In this document: positions 10,691 to 22,389 of the stretch, one piece after another
How positions within the stretch are numbered: the first letter of the stretch is position 1
How the letters are laid out: every line of letters begins with the position of its first letter
DNA from: Lucinisca nassula
Lineage: Eukaryota > Mollusca > Bivalvia > Lucinida > Lucinidae
Length of the DNA stretch: 64,000 bases
Assembly: GCA_963580285.1 (NCBI GenBank)
Contig: OY757015.1
Coordinates: 135,881,804-135,945,803 of the forward strand
Direction: 5' to 3'
Translations under genes and position numbers: made by a program
Notes under the pieces: model-generated
What the model was told of the DNA's origin: nothing
The model's database searches: none
The model's input: only the letters and a program-made list of their open reading frames with translations

Positions 10691-11088
10691 GACGTGTCAT
10701 CAGCAACAATTCTGATTCTGATGCTCCAAGTGCTTTTTATCTCAACTTGTGGGGAGTTTCCACTCTTGAACCAAAGTGTTCACGCATCATGCGTGAAACA
10801 TACTGCTTAATTTATCTTTTGTCCTGAAAGATAAATTTTTTTCTCCATTCGTGATTTTCGTTATCCGGGCACTTTGCTCATTCGGATTACTTCGGATGTT
10901 CATCGCGCATAGCAACCAACCATTTCGGTGACAACAAAAGCAGTCCACTGACCTTGGTATGTTTTGTTGCACACAAATTGCACTGTGTTAACACGCTTGT
11001 TTTGTTGGTTTCACAAAGAAAACATTTTAAGAAAAGATGCCTCAAAGTTTTGGGGTCTCGAATAAATCATTTTGCTACACTCATATGT
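10691..11088. other. No gene; element A subterminal remnant
   Basis: 10671-10715 (CTGGTGTATGAATGTC, TCATCAGCAACAATTCTGA) matches 7905-7950 of element A. The rest is unrecognised. Confidence 0.5.
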
Positions 11089-11097
11089 AACTGTAAA

Positions 11098-12014
11098 GGT
11101 CTCCGGACGTTAGCCCCCCAGGACGTTTGCCCCCCAATGACTTAATCCAAAAATGGACATTTGCCCCCCAGTTGAAAATGCGACCCGGACATTTGCCCCC
11201 CAGAGCTTATTTTTGGTATGGACATCTGCCCCCCAGTGCTTATTTAACAGGTGGACAATTGCCCCCCACTGCTTATTTAAGAAAGGGACATTTGCCCCCC
11301 CCCCCCCAACCTGGCTAGACAAGGATATCCATTACACAGACTTGTATATAGCTACATAATTTACATGATAACTTTTTGGTTAAAGTTTTACAGCCCATTC
11401 AAGATCATTTCAATTTCTTCAAGAATTAACCATCAGTGTATCCAGCGTAAAAACCACTTGAGTTTCCATTGCAGAAATAGGCATCTGACATCGGACCCTC
11501 AGTGGGGCACAAACACAATATATGGTTCTGTATCTGACTTGCTTAACCCTTATCCTGCTGAATAAATTAAGCATCTCCAATTGTTGACTATTAACCATCA
11601 CATTTTTGGTATATTTTTGTTAACTTAACAAATTGCATGACAAACAGTATAGATCCCCATCAGATATGGCATCTGCTCTGGATCCATACTGCTTTCTAAT
11701 GTAGGGGTTGTCCATAACAGCAGGTTATTATGGGATTCATATTTATATAGATGGAGTAATTTATTGCTTAAGATTTTGTATTTCTGATGATCATAAACCA
11801 ATAAATACATTGTTTTCCTCCTTTGTGTTGGCCCTGGTCCATCTGGGGGGCAAATGTCCACCTGTAAAATAAGCACTGGGGGGCAGATGTCCATACCAAA
11901 AATAAGCTCTGGGGGGCAAATGTCCGGATCGCATTTTCAACTGGGGGGCAAATGTCCATTTTTAGATTAATTCATTGGGGGGCAAATGTCCTGGGGGGCA
12001 AATGTCCTGGAATC
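11098..12014. mobile_element. Element C: long-TIR MULE-like element, 9-bp TSD
   Basis: Perfect direct repeats AACTGTAAA lie at 11089-11097 and 12015-12023. The ends align as inverted repeats (GGTCTCCGGACGTTAGCC on the left, GATTCCAGGACATTTGCC from the right) and continue for about 180 bp as copies of GGACATTTGCCCCCCAG. The interior has no transposase but contains a TTAA-type MITE (11543-11730). Long TIRs plus a 9-bp TSD fit Mutator-like elements; the element is non-autonomous. Confidence 0.85.
11543..11730. mobile_element. TTAA-type MITE copy inside element C
   Basis: Starts TTAACCCTTATCCTGCTG and ends near GGGTTGTCCATAACAGCAGG, with a central palindrome (11640-11695, ACAGTATAGATCC / GGATCCATACTG). 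It is homologous to the better preserved 63743-63955. The right TTAA has decayed. Confidence 0.65.
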
Positions 12015-12258
12015 AACTGTAAACAATGCATTACTCGATAGATCTTGGGTATTTATTCATTTCACAAACTGTTTTATTTTGTTTGCTTTGGATTTTTACA
12101 GCCAAGTAAACATTATTTAGGTCATTTGATCTGATAAGTTTAACTATCCACACTTCCTGGACTTATACGTAAGTGGTTCACCTGAACAGTGCACATTAGC
12201 CAGAAACTAATAGGTATGGAAACCGTATCCTGATCACCAGTCAGGGCATCAGACTGAG

Positions 12259-12565
12259 TCACCCCAGCTCATCGGGGCTTGAAGAAATATATGGGCTGCA
12301 TGATGCTTCCATGCAGAGCTGCAACCTACCGCACATGAGTACTGGTTAACCGCTTAGAGGATCTAAGCCTGCCAAGGCAATGCGGTGTGAGTCAGTCCGT
12401 CCATGATTATAAATCTGATTGGTTTCCATGGGTGACAGGGCTTGAGAAGTCATTTCATCTCAATGTCGGGTAAAAGTCCCACAGAATTGGAAGCAACATC
12501 TCCAAAATGACCTTTACAATGTTGACGGGAACGTTAAACCTCAAATCAAACAAAACAAAAACAAA
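12259..12565 (+). mobile_element. SINE-like retroposon S1 with 12-bp TSD
   Basis: Full-length S1 flanked by perfect repeats CATCAGACTGAG (12247-12258 and 12566-12577). The head contains CATCGGGGCTTGAAG; the tail is CAAATCAAACAAAACAAAAAC. Confidence 0.9.
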
Positions 12566-12577
12566 CATCAGACTGAG

Positions 12578-12929
12578 CTACTGAGGCCGGCCACACAAAC
12601 TGAATATCTGTGCACAAGATATTACTAGTGGTTATAAGCAGCGATAATATGTATTATAGATATACAGCAACAACAAACTGAATGCCTAGATCCTGATCAG
12701 AATGTCTTTATAAGAAGCCATCTGATCTGGGCCTACACTGTTTGCAAAGGAATGTTTTTTTGTTTTCAACAAGGGTTTTAGACCATCTTCCCTAAATCTT
12801 TTGTAGGATTGTATCAGTATCTGTAGGACTGAATGCATATTTTGGTCATATATTAATTTCTTTACTTAGACTTTTCTTTACTAAGACGGTTGTCCGGCAG
12901 GCTAAAAGTTTTTGCAGGACGAAGTGAAA
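12578..12929. other. No gene; decayed palindrome
   Basis: Holds a worn copy of the GATCCTGATCAGA / TCTGATCTGGGCC palindrome (12679-12741). Otherwise unrecognised. Confidence 0.5.
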
Positions 12930-13420
12930 ACAATGGTTGGGGTTTAACATCCCTGTCAACAGCACATCATTCCGAGGCGCTGCTTCCAATTTTGTGGGGC
13001 TTTTATCTGGTCACTGAAATGAATGACATCTCCAGCCCTGTCGTCCAGTCCTGCCCCCGCCCATAGGGGCTTGAAGAAAAATATGGGCTGCATGATGCTT
13101 CTACGCAGAGCTGAATCCAGCCCGCACACCAGTACTGGTAAACCGCTTAGAGGATCTAAGCCTTCTAGGAACCGCGGTGCGAGGCGGACCGTCCATGCTA
13201 ATAAACCATATTGGTTTCAATGGGCGACAGGGCTTGAGATGTCATTTCATCTCAATGTCGGGTAAAAGTCCCACAAAATTGGAAGCAACGTCTCCAAAAT
13301 GACCTTTACAGTGTTGACTGGGACGTTAAACCTCAAATCAAACAAAACTGTCGTCCAGTGGCAGACAAACCTACTAAGTAGCTTACCAGTACTTTCGTGA
13401 CATTTGGTTGAAGACCACTT
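12930..13420 (-). mobile_element. Older S1 copy, split by a younger S1
   Basis: Reversed S1 sequence (GGTTTAACATCCCTGTCAAC onward) runs to 13049 and resumes at about 13360-13410 (TAGCTTACCAGTACT). It is interrupted by the copy at 13050-13347. Confidence 0.75.
13050..13347 (+). mobile_element. SINE-like retroposon S1 with 12-bp TSD, nested in S1
   Basis: Perfect repeats CTGTCGTCCAGT at 13038-13049 and 13348-13359 bracket a full S1 (GCCCCCGCCCATAGGGGC head, CAAATCAAACAAAA tail). The target was the older antisense S1. Confidence 0.9.
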
Positions 13421-13475
13421 GGTTTGTTTTGTTTGATTTGAGGTTTAACATCCTGTCCGGGGGCATCAGTGTTTC
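13421..13475 (-). mobile_element. S1 tail fragment
   Basis: GTTTGATTTGAGGTTTAACA plus the first bases of the adjacent region; the rest of the copy is absent. Confidence 0.6.
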
Positions 13476-14331
13476 ACAAACACATCTTGTTTTTTTTTCA
13501 AGTTTTCAGTTGATAAAAATTTCAACATGTTTGAACAGGCATGTGAAAAAAGATAAAGTACTTTAGTGAAGATCTATACTATGAGTTATTACGCAGACAC
13601 TACTTGTGAAAGATTATACTTGTGAGTTATCTCGGCCAGTAGAAGGGTCGGGTATAAAAGCCAAGGCCGCGCCAGGCCGGGCCGAGCCGCCGAGCCTACC
13701 GAAATTTTTATTTTTAGCCTCTAGTTACAAGTTAGATATATACTTGGGTGAATGTGGAATTAAATTATTATATATTAGATATGTTATAAATAGAAGTAGT
13801 TTTACGTATCTACATGGCTTATTTATCTTTTAATAGCTGTTTTCCGAAATCCAGGGGTATAAAAGCCAAGGCAGCGAAAAAGTATTGAAAATTCCGAATT
13901 TCTTTCAAATTCATCGGTTTAATTACTTCTTTTTGGCCTTATGATATTTGAAATTGATTATACTTATTATGTGTTCGTGATAAAATTAAATATATTCACC
14001 AGAATCACCTTAATTGATCGAATTACTTATTTTATTTTTGTTTCTATTTTTAGAATTACCTAATTACAGGAAACGACCGAAAAGGACCGAAAGGGAAGGC
14101 ACACAACGACCGAAATGATCCGAATTGAATGACGACCCATGCTGTTCAGTGACATCAGACTGTTATCCCAGTAAACAAAATTTGTATATGCGACGTTGTT
14201 TAAATGATTGTTCAAGGACTTCAGGGTTTTATGACGTTGATTCGACGTCGTTAAAGGGAAATCAACACTCTTGTCCACCAACCTTTTTTTTTATAAAAAT
14301 GTGTAAATAGATGTTCCCAGCAGGCACTCCA
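13476..14331. other. No gene seen
   Basis: Two copies of GGTATAAAAGCCAAGGC (about 13650 and 13857), the first followed by a GC-rich GCCGGGCCGAGCCGCCGAG stretch. They contain a TATA-box-like string, but no coding region starts downstream. At 14075-14110 there is an ACGACCGAAA-type short tandem motif. Confidence 0.4.
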
Positions 14332-14375
14332 CGTTGAATCAACGTTGAAACAACGTAGATTCAACGTTGTGTGCC
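14332..14375. repeat. AACGTTGA-rich palindrome
   Basis: Repeated CAACGTTGAATCAACGTTG with its inverse GATTCAACGTTGTG gives a self-complementary stretch, preceded by CCCAGCAGGCA. 14165-14255 carries related CGACGTTG motifs, so this may be the end of a worn MITE. Confidence 0.5.
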
Positions 14376-14396
14376 TGTAGGGTTCTGTTTACTGCC

Positions 14397-14640
14397 AGTA
14401 GGAGCTGTTTACTGACTGGTGACCAGGAGGACGCGGGTTCGATACCTGCTGAGGGCGGCAGCATTCTTTCGTGGAGATTGAACATGTAATATTTTCTACG
14501 GTCATTCTCTCTGTTCCACTGATTCAAGAAGGGCAGTTGTCAGCCTGCTCTGGAAAAGTGTGGATAGGTAAACTTACAGGCTCAAAAATGACTTAAATAG
14601 TGTTGGCTTGGTCGTTAAAAATAGAAATGAAGGCAATGAT
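14397..14640 (+). mobile_element. tRNA-derived SINE (family S2)
   Basis: The head has TGGTGACCAGGAGGACGCGG followed by the B-box-like GGTTCGATACC (about 14437-14447). The body includes CTGATTCAAGAAGGGCAGTT and AAAGTGTGGATAGGTAAA; the tail is TAGTGTTGGCTTGGTCGTTAAA. Related copies are at 20046-20190 and 25680-25930. The tail resembles that of S1 (GTGTTGACGGGGACGTTAAAC), suggesting one partner LINE. Confidence 0.65.
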
Positions 14641-14845
14641 CCAAATTCAAACAAAGCAATAAAGAATTAAAAATCGTTTTTTTTTTTTTTTTTTTCTTTT
14701 TTTTTCGAATGTATACATGCATAATGATAATAATAATAAAGAACATTACTGCTAAGCAGTTTATGTCTATTTTATTTAGAATCCATATCAAACCCCAATT
14801 TTTATAGTATATACATTATTTACATTAAACATTATTTCGGACACA

Positions 14846-15090
14846 TAGAATGTTGGTACTCGTTAGAACTGCCTTGCCGAGGTTGTTCTAACGAGTATAC
14901 ACAATCTATGAACACATAGATTGTGGGTACTCATCAGAACTGCCTTGTCGAAGCGGTTCTAACGAGTATCCACAATCTATATTTACGACCCTTTCAATCA
15001 CCAAGGCGGTGGTATTGCCCATCTATATATGCAATCTATGAACACATAGATTGTGGGTGCCTTGTCGAAGCGGTTCTAACGAGTATCATG
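14846..15090. repeat. Cluster of ATTGTGGGTACTCGTTAGAAC palindromes
   Basis: Three copies (14846-14911, 14913-14973, 15036-15090, the last partly deleted) of a ~60-bp hairpin with arms ATAGATTGTGGGTACTCG, TTAGAACCGCC and their inverse. The same palindrome recurs at 16446, 17882, 22390, 22622 and 23150. Confidence 0.85.
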
Positions 15091-15220
15091 ATGATCGCAG
15101 TTCAGTTAAATTAAAGAATCGAATGCTTTAAGAACCTTAATTGACAAGATCTCACTAATTAAAACAATTAGATGAGTCAATTAATGCACTAATCACTTAC
15201 TGACTGATGGATATTAACAA

Positions 15221-15503
15221 TTTGTTTGTTTGATTTGAGGTTTAACGTCCCTGTCAACACTGTAAAGGTCATTTGGGAGATGTTGCTTCCAATTTTGTGG
15301 GACTTTTACCCGACATTGAGATGAAATGATATCTCAAGCCCTGTCGCCCAATGAAACCAATAAGGTTTATTAGCATGGACGGTCTGCCTCGCACCGCGGT
15401 TCCTGGACAGGCTTAGATCCTCTAAGCGGTTTACCAGTACTAGTGTGCGGGCCGGATTCAGCTCTGCGTGGAAGCATCATGCAGCCCATATATTTCTTCA
15501 AGC
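15221..15503 (-). mobile_element. SINE-like retroposon S1 with 13-bp TSD
   Basis: Perfect repeats TGGATATTAACAA at 15208-15220 and 15504-15516 flank an antisense S1. The 5' end is truncated at GAAGAAATATATGGGC; the tail is on the left. Confidence 0.9.
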
Positions 15504-15516
15504 TGGATATTAACAA

Positions 15517-16445
15517 GCAATAATAATACAATAGGTAAGTATCAAAAAATAATTAATACAGTACAGTCTTAGAAATCTTATTATCCCTCACGATCGTGCA
15601 TGAACGAGAAAAGGATTACGCTTCGCGCACAACCCTCGCAAAACCCACGCTAGTTCCACGCTTGATCCACGCTTATTTCACGTTTGTCCACGCTCGTATC
15701 TCGCAACCATCGCGATCCACGGAAAGCCTTCACGCTACACGCTTAGGTCCACGTTGGCCCACGCTACTCTCGCGCATCAATTTTTATCGAAATACATGTA
15801 CATGTATAGGTTTTTGTTCATTAAATTACAACCCATTGGAATAAAAATAAAAAAAAAAAACATTATGAATGGTTCAGTACCGTAAATTACGACTAAATGA
15901 CCCGGTGAAACAAAGCATGAAATGATTATAGTGCTTCTGTGACTATGAAGAAAGAGATAGTGTTCGGTTTCCTTAAATTGGCAATTAAATTGGCAATCAA
16001 ACATACATGTAGCTATCCGTAGTATTATTTACTCTCCACTTACGTAACAAACAAGTATGCTTAAGCTGCAGATAATTACATGTATGATTGATTGGCCTGG
16101 TCAAACAAAATATCGCCCCAAGAAATTTAACACCAACTGACCCGGTGAAACAAAGCATGAAATAATTACAGAATTAGGTTTTAAATGGTCCGAGACGATG
16201 AAGAAGATCGCGATGAGGCCCAAAGAAATTAATCACTTAACTTTTTTTGGAATTTTGAAGAAATATTGTGTAATTGAACCTAATTTTTTTCTCCGGGTAC
16301 TCCGGTTTTTGGCCCTACTCTGATTAAAAATCGGCTTCATTACGAAAACACGCCTATAAAATACAATGCCACCTTTATCGCCGAAAAAAAATGAAAATTT
16401 TAAGGTGAAAACTTGTAATATTTTTCTTATTTCTGCTGAAAATAT
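15517..16445. other. No gene; short repeats
   Basis: About 15640-15775 is an irregular run of CCACGCT motifs. GACCCGGTGAAACAAAGCAT occurs twice, 240 bp apart (about 15899 and 16139). No coding potential recognised. Confidence 0.5.
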
Positions 16446-17112
16446 AGATTGTGGGCACTCGTTAGAACCGCCTCATCGAGTTGTTGGTGAGACGTAAAGC
16501 TGAAAGACTCACTTTACTGCTCGTTCAGGACTTACTGCCATGCGCTGGCTCAAACTACAGTTAGCGAGGCGATTCCATTTTTTGTAGTGTTTGTTCGTCG
16601 CTGCGATACATGTAAACGTATCTGTGACGTGACCAGCGTTATTTGCGTAAACAGTTCAGATCCCAATCTGAATGCCCGATGATTGTCTCTGATCAGACCT
16701 CGCGGTTGTGCAGGCTGATCAACTCTTGTCAGGCTCCAATCTGAGTCTTTACCGGTCATGCGAATCTTATTGTATTTGGCTGGCGCTCGCTCGAACTTTG
16801 CTTCGTGTTTAACGAGGCGATTCCATTATTTATAATAACAATCATGACATTTACATATGTAGCATAACTTGTAATAACTCCTGTTTTCGTGTCTGCGTGT
16901 TTTTTTTTTTTTTTTGTTTTATTTTTAAACCGTGTAGATCATGATCAGATGCCTACAAAACGGAAATGCTTTTCAAACTGCGCATACGGAAAGGCTGATC
17001 TACGCTGGTTAGGCAGGATTTGCAGGTTAATCTTGAGTTTTTGCAGGTCGTGCAAGCACTGGGTCTGATGGGTTAAAGTGACGTTCACAAGAATGATCAG
17101 CCATGACTTTAG
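16446..17112. other. No gene; half palindrome
   Basis: 16446-16488 is one arm of the ACTCGTTAGAACCGCC palindrome. 16640-16735 holds a worn GTAAACAGTTCAGATCC / GATCAG palindrome. The rest is AT-rich with poly-T. Confidence 0.5.
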
Positions 17113-17123
17113 CATACATAATT

Positions 17124-17589
17124 ACGCCCCGCCCATCGGGGCTTGAAGAAATAGATGGGCTACGCAGAGCTGAAATCGACCGCAAACGAGTACTTGCTTG
17201 TTTATAATGGCCAAATCGAAATCGTTCTTGAGCACATAGCAAATTGTTCCCAAAGCTCTAGTTATCTATATACACCACAACCTCTTGGCCCCCGCCCATC
17301 GGGGCTAAAGAAATAAATGGGCTGCATGATGCTTCCACGCAGAGCTGTATCCGACCGCACACGGAAACTGGTAAACCACTTAGAGGATCTAAGCCTGCCC
17401 AGGCAAAGCGGTGCGAGAAGGACCGTCCATGATTATAAACCCTAATGGTTTCATTGGGCGCCAGGGCTTGAGATGTCATTTCATCTCAATGTCGGATAAG
17501 AGTCCCACAAAATTGGATGCAACGTCTCATAAATGACCTATACAGTGTTGACGGGGACGTTAACCCTCAAATCAAACAAACAAACAAAA
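17124..17589 (+). mobile_element. S1 retroposon with duplicated head, 11-bp TSD
   Basis: Perfect repeats CATACATAATT at 17113-17123 and 17590-17600 enclose an S1 head (17124-17192), a ~95-bp spacer, and a full S1 (17289-17589). The outer TSD means the compound inserted once, or a second S1 landed inside the first. Confidence 0.8.
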
Positions 17590-17881
17590 CATACATAATT
17601 TTTGTTATTTGCGTAAACAGTTCAGTTCCTTATCCGAGTATCAGACGAGGTTTTCGTCGACTGATCAGTCAGAACTTTCTCGCTACACAGCTATCTTTAT
17701 CACCTCACCGAGGCGTTTGCAAAAAGTTCAGCCTTTTTCCTAAGTTTTACCGTCCAAGTTCGTTCACCATAGGCTAAGACATTACGAAAACACGCCTATT
17801 GAAATACATCGGTAAAATTTTACCTCCCAAAACGGAATTTTTCAGATAAAAATCCTGATAATTTTCTTATTTCTGCTCAAA

Positions 17882-17944
17882 ACATAGATTGTGGGTACTC
17901 GTTAGCACAACCTCGGCGAGGCGGTTGTAACGGGTACCCATTCT
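17882..17944. repeat. ACTCGTTAGAACCGCC-type palindrome
   Basis: ATAGATTGTGGGTACTCG and its inverse enclose CCTCGGCGAGG; same family as 14846-15090. The upstream ~110 bp (ACGAAAACACGCCTAT, TTTTCTTATTTCTGCT) also precede the copies at 16446 and 22390, so the palindrome is part of a larger short element. Confidence 0.8.
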
Positions 17945-18097
17945 CTAATGCATCTATATAAGAACATAAAGATTAACCCCTGTAAACCCCAGCTTCGCTA
18001 TATAAAAGTGGGATTGAAGGGGGTCATAACTATATAGGCATGCATTTTTGCGTGATGAATAAAAAAGTAGTTGCATTCACAAGGTTTGTGACAGTTT

Positions 18098-19015
18098 GAA
18101 GGACGGACAAACGGACGGACGAACACCAGTGACGAAAATAATATACCCCCAAAAAACAATAACCAGTGACACCACCCAATAAATCGTAAACCCTTTAGCT
18201 GAAAAATAAAATGTCGTAGCCGGAGCTGACTGGTTTTGGCCGTCGGTCTCATGTTCAGCATGTTTTAAAACAAACCATTGAGATCGTACATTAGCTAGCG
18301 CTCGACATGAACAAAGACCCAGAATAACATGCACTGTCAAAAGTAAGTGTTTTCGCTAATTTCACCATAGATAGAAATGCGGCCACTTGTGACGGACGGA
18401 CGAACAACAATGACGAAAATAATATACCCATGTTTTTTTCTTCAAAAAAAAAAAAAAAAAACGGGTATATTAAAATCAACAGCATACCCCTATTTTAATC
18501 AGTAGACTCGACCAATGAATCGTATACCTTTTTTACTGAAAATAAATGTCGCAACCGGCCTCATGTTCAGCATATTTTAAAACAAACCACTGAGATCATA
18601 CATAAGTTAGCGCTCGACATAAAACCCGTGCTACTACAAAGACCCAGACGGCCCCCGCCCATCGGGGCTTGAAGAAATATATGGGCTGCATGATGCTTCC
18701 ACACAGAGCTGAAACCGACCCGCACACGTGTACTGGTAAACCGCTCATGCAAAGCGGTGCGAGCCGGCCCGTCCATGCATATAAACCCTATTGGTTTCAT
18801 TGGGCAACAGGGCTTGAGATGTCATTTCATCTCATTGTCGGGTAAAAGACAAAGTCCCACAAAATTCGAAGCGACGTCTCCAAAATGACCTTTACATTGT
18901 TCAAGGAGACGTAAAACCTTTATCAACTAACAAACAAAACAAAGACCCAGAATAACATGCATTGTCAAAGGTAAGTGTATCATTTCACCATGGGTAGAAC
19001 TGCGGCCACTTGTGA
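18098..19015. repeat. Two-copy tandem repeat (~293 bp) interrupted by S1
   Basis: 18098-18390 and 18391-19015 (minus the S1 at 18649-18938) share GACGGACGAAC, GACGAAAATAATATACCC, CTCATGTTCAGCAT, GAGATC and AAAGACCCAGAATAACATGC. No coding potential. Confidence 0.75.
18649..18938 (+). mobile_element. SINE-like retroposon S1 with 13-bp TSD
   Basis: Perfect repeats ACAAAGACCCAGA at 18636-18648 and 18939-18951. The head is CGGCCCCCGCCCATCGGGGC. It interrupts the second unit of the tandem repeat, so it is younger than that duplication. Confidence 0.92.
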
Positions 19016-19676
19016 TGACTGAATATTGACCAGACTGCATGGATGCGCACGCCAACCTGGAAAACCGTCCACGAAAGGTAGGTGCGTGTGTTATTTCAGC
19101 GACTTCCAGTGTATTCATAGGCGAAAGGCTCATAGACATATTACGCATGTGCGTAAAGTAAAAAAAATACTTGCCTTTCGGGAGCAAATTCTTTCCGTCA
19201 AGAGTAGCATCCCATCTCGGAAAAGGTTTTTATTATTACACAGCACCACAGAAGTTTTAGGTAGATTGACAATCGACCAAAAGTAACGAAGTGCAGAAGC
19301 TTTACGATACTAATTCTAAATGATTGTCACTAATTTGTATGAAATCCAGGTTTGAGACGCCAAGTTCTGCAACGTCTGTCGTACAGAAAGACAGACGTTT
19401 GGATAATGGCCAAACTACATGCCCCTCCCCACAAACTAAGAAAATATTTCATATCATATGATCATAGCTCTACATCAGCCGGCTTTTTATTTATTCGTTT
19501 GTTTGGATTTAACGATACGTCAACTAACCCTTGTCGTATCCCAGAGAAAGGGAGATTGAAAAAAAATGAAAAAAAAAACAAAAACAAAAAAAAACATGAC
19601 AAATGTAGACGGACAGGCAGCGTGACGGACAGACGGACAGACAGGGCGATTACTTAGGGCACCCACAAAATATTTC
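19016..19676. other. No gene seen
   Basis: Contains A-rich tracts (19560-19595) and a GACGGACAGACGG tail (19605-19640) like those ending other dispersed repeats here. The 86- and 101-codon open frames match nothing recognisable. Confidence 0.4.
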
Positions 19677-20045
19677 ATCGGGACTTGAAGAAATAGATGG
19701 GCTGCATGATGCTTTCACGCAGAGCCGAGACCGACCGCACATGAGTAATGGTTTTGTTTTGTTTGATTTGAGGTTTAACGTCCCTGCCAACACTGTGTAT
19801 ATCATTCTGGAGACGTTGCTTCCAATTTTGGAAGGGTTTATATGCATGGACGGTCCGACATGCACTCGCTTATAAACCCTATTGGTTTTATTGGATGGCA
19901 GGGCTTGAGTTGTCGTTTCATCTCAATTTCGGGTAAAAGTCCCATGAAATTGAAAGCAAAGTCTCCAAAATGACCTGTACCAAGTAGCTCATCATACGAT
20001 TGTCTAATGTTCTGTTACCTGTACAGTGTTGACGGGGACGTTAAA
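19677..20045. mobile_element. Rearranged S1 cluster (plus, minus, plus pieces)
   Basis: A plus-strand S1 head (19677-19750) is followed by an antisense tail half (19755-19870), then a plus-strand 3' half (19871-20045) with a ~40-bp foreign stretch near 19980-20020. Probably one S1 inserted into another, with later loss. Confidence 0.65.
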
Positions 20046-20190
20046 TCTTTTCTACTGTCATTTTCTCCCTTCCGCTGATTCAAGGAGGGCAGTTGTCAGT
20101 TTCTGGCGAAAGAATGTACAAGCCTGCCCAGGAAAAGTGTGGATAGGTAAATAGTGTTGACTGGGCTTTTAAACTCCAAAACAAACAAAC
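20046..20190 (+). mobile_element. S2 SINE 3' part
   Basis: CGCTGATTCAAGGAGGGCAG, AAAGTGTGGATAGGTAAA and tail TAGTGTTGACTGGGCTTTTA plus CAAAC repeats. Confidence 0.65.
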
Positions 20191-20335
20191 AATACAAACT
20201 TGACTATCGTAGAAGCGAGACAATTGGAACACTTTAAGGGTGAAAAGACGTGCGACCTACGAACACACAAATTCTGTCCGCGAAGGCGCAGTATGATCAT
20301 ACTCTTACCTGCTCGTGTTACCCTTCTATTAACAA

Positions 20336-22308
20336 GAGGACCATGATGGCCCTGGATCGCTCACCTGATCCATAGAGTAACAAGGGGGCCCCGGCGAGGG
20401 CCATTATTGATCTCAGGGTTATAATGTGCATAATGTTGAGGGAGGTCTAAAAAGGTGAAGCTTCATGGCAAATATCAACAAAGGCTATTATTTGAACAAT
20501 CTTGGCAAAGATTCACTAGATGAAGCTACACAACAAATATCAAAGACCTGGGCCTTGCGGTTTCAGAGAAGAAGATTTTTTTAAAGATATTCCTTACATA
20601 AGCCTATGTGAAACCAAATGGCCATGGGGCAGGGGCATTTTTGGCCTCAGGGCTATAATTTAAACAATCTTGATAGAGGTCCACTAGATGAAGCTTCACA
20701 ACAAATATCAAAGACCTGGGCCTTGTTGTTTCAGAGAAGAAGATTATCTCTATTATAAGTCTATGTAAAACCAAAGGGCCCTGGGGCGGGGGCATTTGTG
20801 GCCCCAGGGCTATAATTTGAACAATCTTGGTAGAGGTCCACTAGCTGAAGCTTCATACCAAATGTCAAAGACATAGGCCTTGTGGTTTCAGAGTAGAAGA
20901 TTTTTCAAGATATTCCCTATATAAGTCTATGAAAAACCAAAGGGCCCAGAAGCGGGGGTATTTTTTGGCCCCAGGGCTATAATTTGAACAATCTTGATAG
21001 AGGTCCACAAGATGAAGCTTCATCTCAAATATCAAAGACCTGGGCCTTGCAGTTTCAGAGAAGAAGATTTTTAAAGATTTTCCCTATATAAGGCTACGTA
21101 AAACCAAAGGGCCCCGGGGTGGGGGCATTTTTGGCCCCAGCACTATAATTTGAAAAGTCTTGTAAGGGGTCCACTAGATGAAGCTTCATACCAAATAGCA
21201 AAGACCTGGGCCCTGCAGTTTCAGAGAAGAAGATTTTTTAAAGATTTTCCCGATATAAGCCCATGTAAAACCAAAGGGCCCTGGGGCGGGGGCATTTTTG
21301 GCCCCAGCACTATAATTTGAACAATCTTGGTAGGGGTCCACTAGATGAAGCTTCATACCAAATATCAAAGACCTGGGCCTTGCGGTTTCAGAGTAGAAGG
21401 TTTTTAAAGGTTTTCCCTATATAAGCCTATGTAAAACCAAAGCGCCCCGGGGCGGGGGCATTTTTGGCCCCAGTACTATAATTTGAACAATCTTGGTAGG
21501 GGTCCATAAGATGATGATTCATACCAAATATCAAAAACCTGGGCCTTGCGGTTTCAGAGAAGAAGATTTTTCAAGATTTTCCCTATATAAGCCCATGTAA
21601 AACCAAAGGGCCCCGGGGCGGGGGCATCTTTGGCCCCAGCACAATAATTTGAACAATCTTGGTAGGGGTCCACTAGATGAAGCTTCATACCAAATATCAA
21701 AGACCTGGGCCTTGCGGTTTCAGAGAAGAAGATTTTTAAAGATTTTGCCTATATAAGCCCATGTAAAACCAAAGGGACCCGGGGCGGGGGCATCTTTGGC
21801 CCCAGCACAATAATTTGAACAATCTTGGTATGGTTCCACCAGATAAAGTTTCATACCAAATATCAAAGACCTGGGCCTTGCAGTTTCAGAGAAGAAGATT
21901 TTTAAAGATTTTCCCTATATAATCCCATGTAAAACCAAAGGGCCCCGGGGCGGGGGCATTTTTGGCCCCAGCACTATAATTTGAACAATCTTGGTAGGGG
22001 TCTTCTAGATGAAGCTTCATACCAAATATCAAAGACCTGGGCCTTGCAGTTTCAGAGAAGAAGATTTTTTAAGTTTTCGGTGAAAAAAATCGATTTTTGG
22101 CTCCTGTGACCTATATGTGCAACGGACCGGAACCATTTGAACAACTTTGAAAGGGGACCACCTAAGGGTCATTCCTGTGAAGTTTGGTCAAAATCCGCTC
22201 AGTGGTTTAGGAGGAGATGTCGTTTGAAGAAATTGTTTACGCACGCACGCACGACGGACAAAAAGTGATCCCAAAAGCTCACCTCGTCACTACGTGACGG
22301 TGAGCTAA
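20336..22308 (+). mobile_element. Pearl/HINE-like element, ~10-11 tandem units, complete
   Basis: Head AACAAGAGGACCATGATGG and GATCGCTCACC, about ten units of ~167 bp, the unique tail (GAAGTTTGGTCAAAATCCGC, GCACGACGGACAAAAAGTG) and a terminal hairpin (AGCTCACC, GTCACTACGTGAC, GGTGAGCT) ending CTAAAA. It is the best-bounded copy for defining the family. No encoded protein. Confidence 0.85.
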
Positions 22309-22389
22309 AAAAGAAGAACCCTCTAAGTCCTAATTTATATAGAAAAATACTTAGGTTTACGGGGGTATACATTATCTTATTTCTGCTCC

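Noticed and set aside
13640..13870. TATAAAAG repeats as promoters
   Set aside because: Two copies in a repeated motif, with no coding region or initiator downstream.
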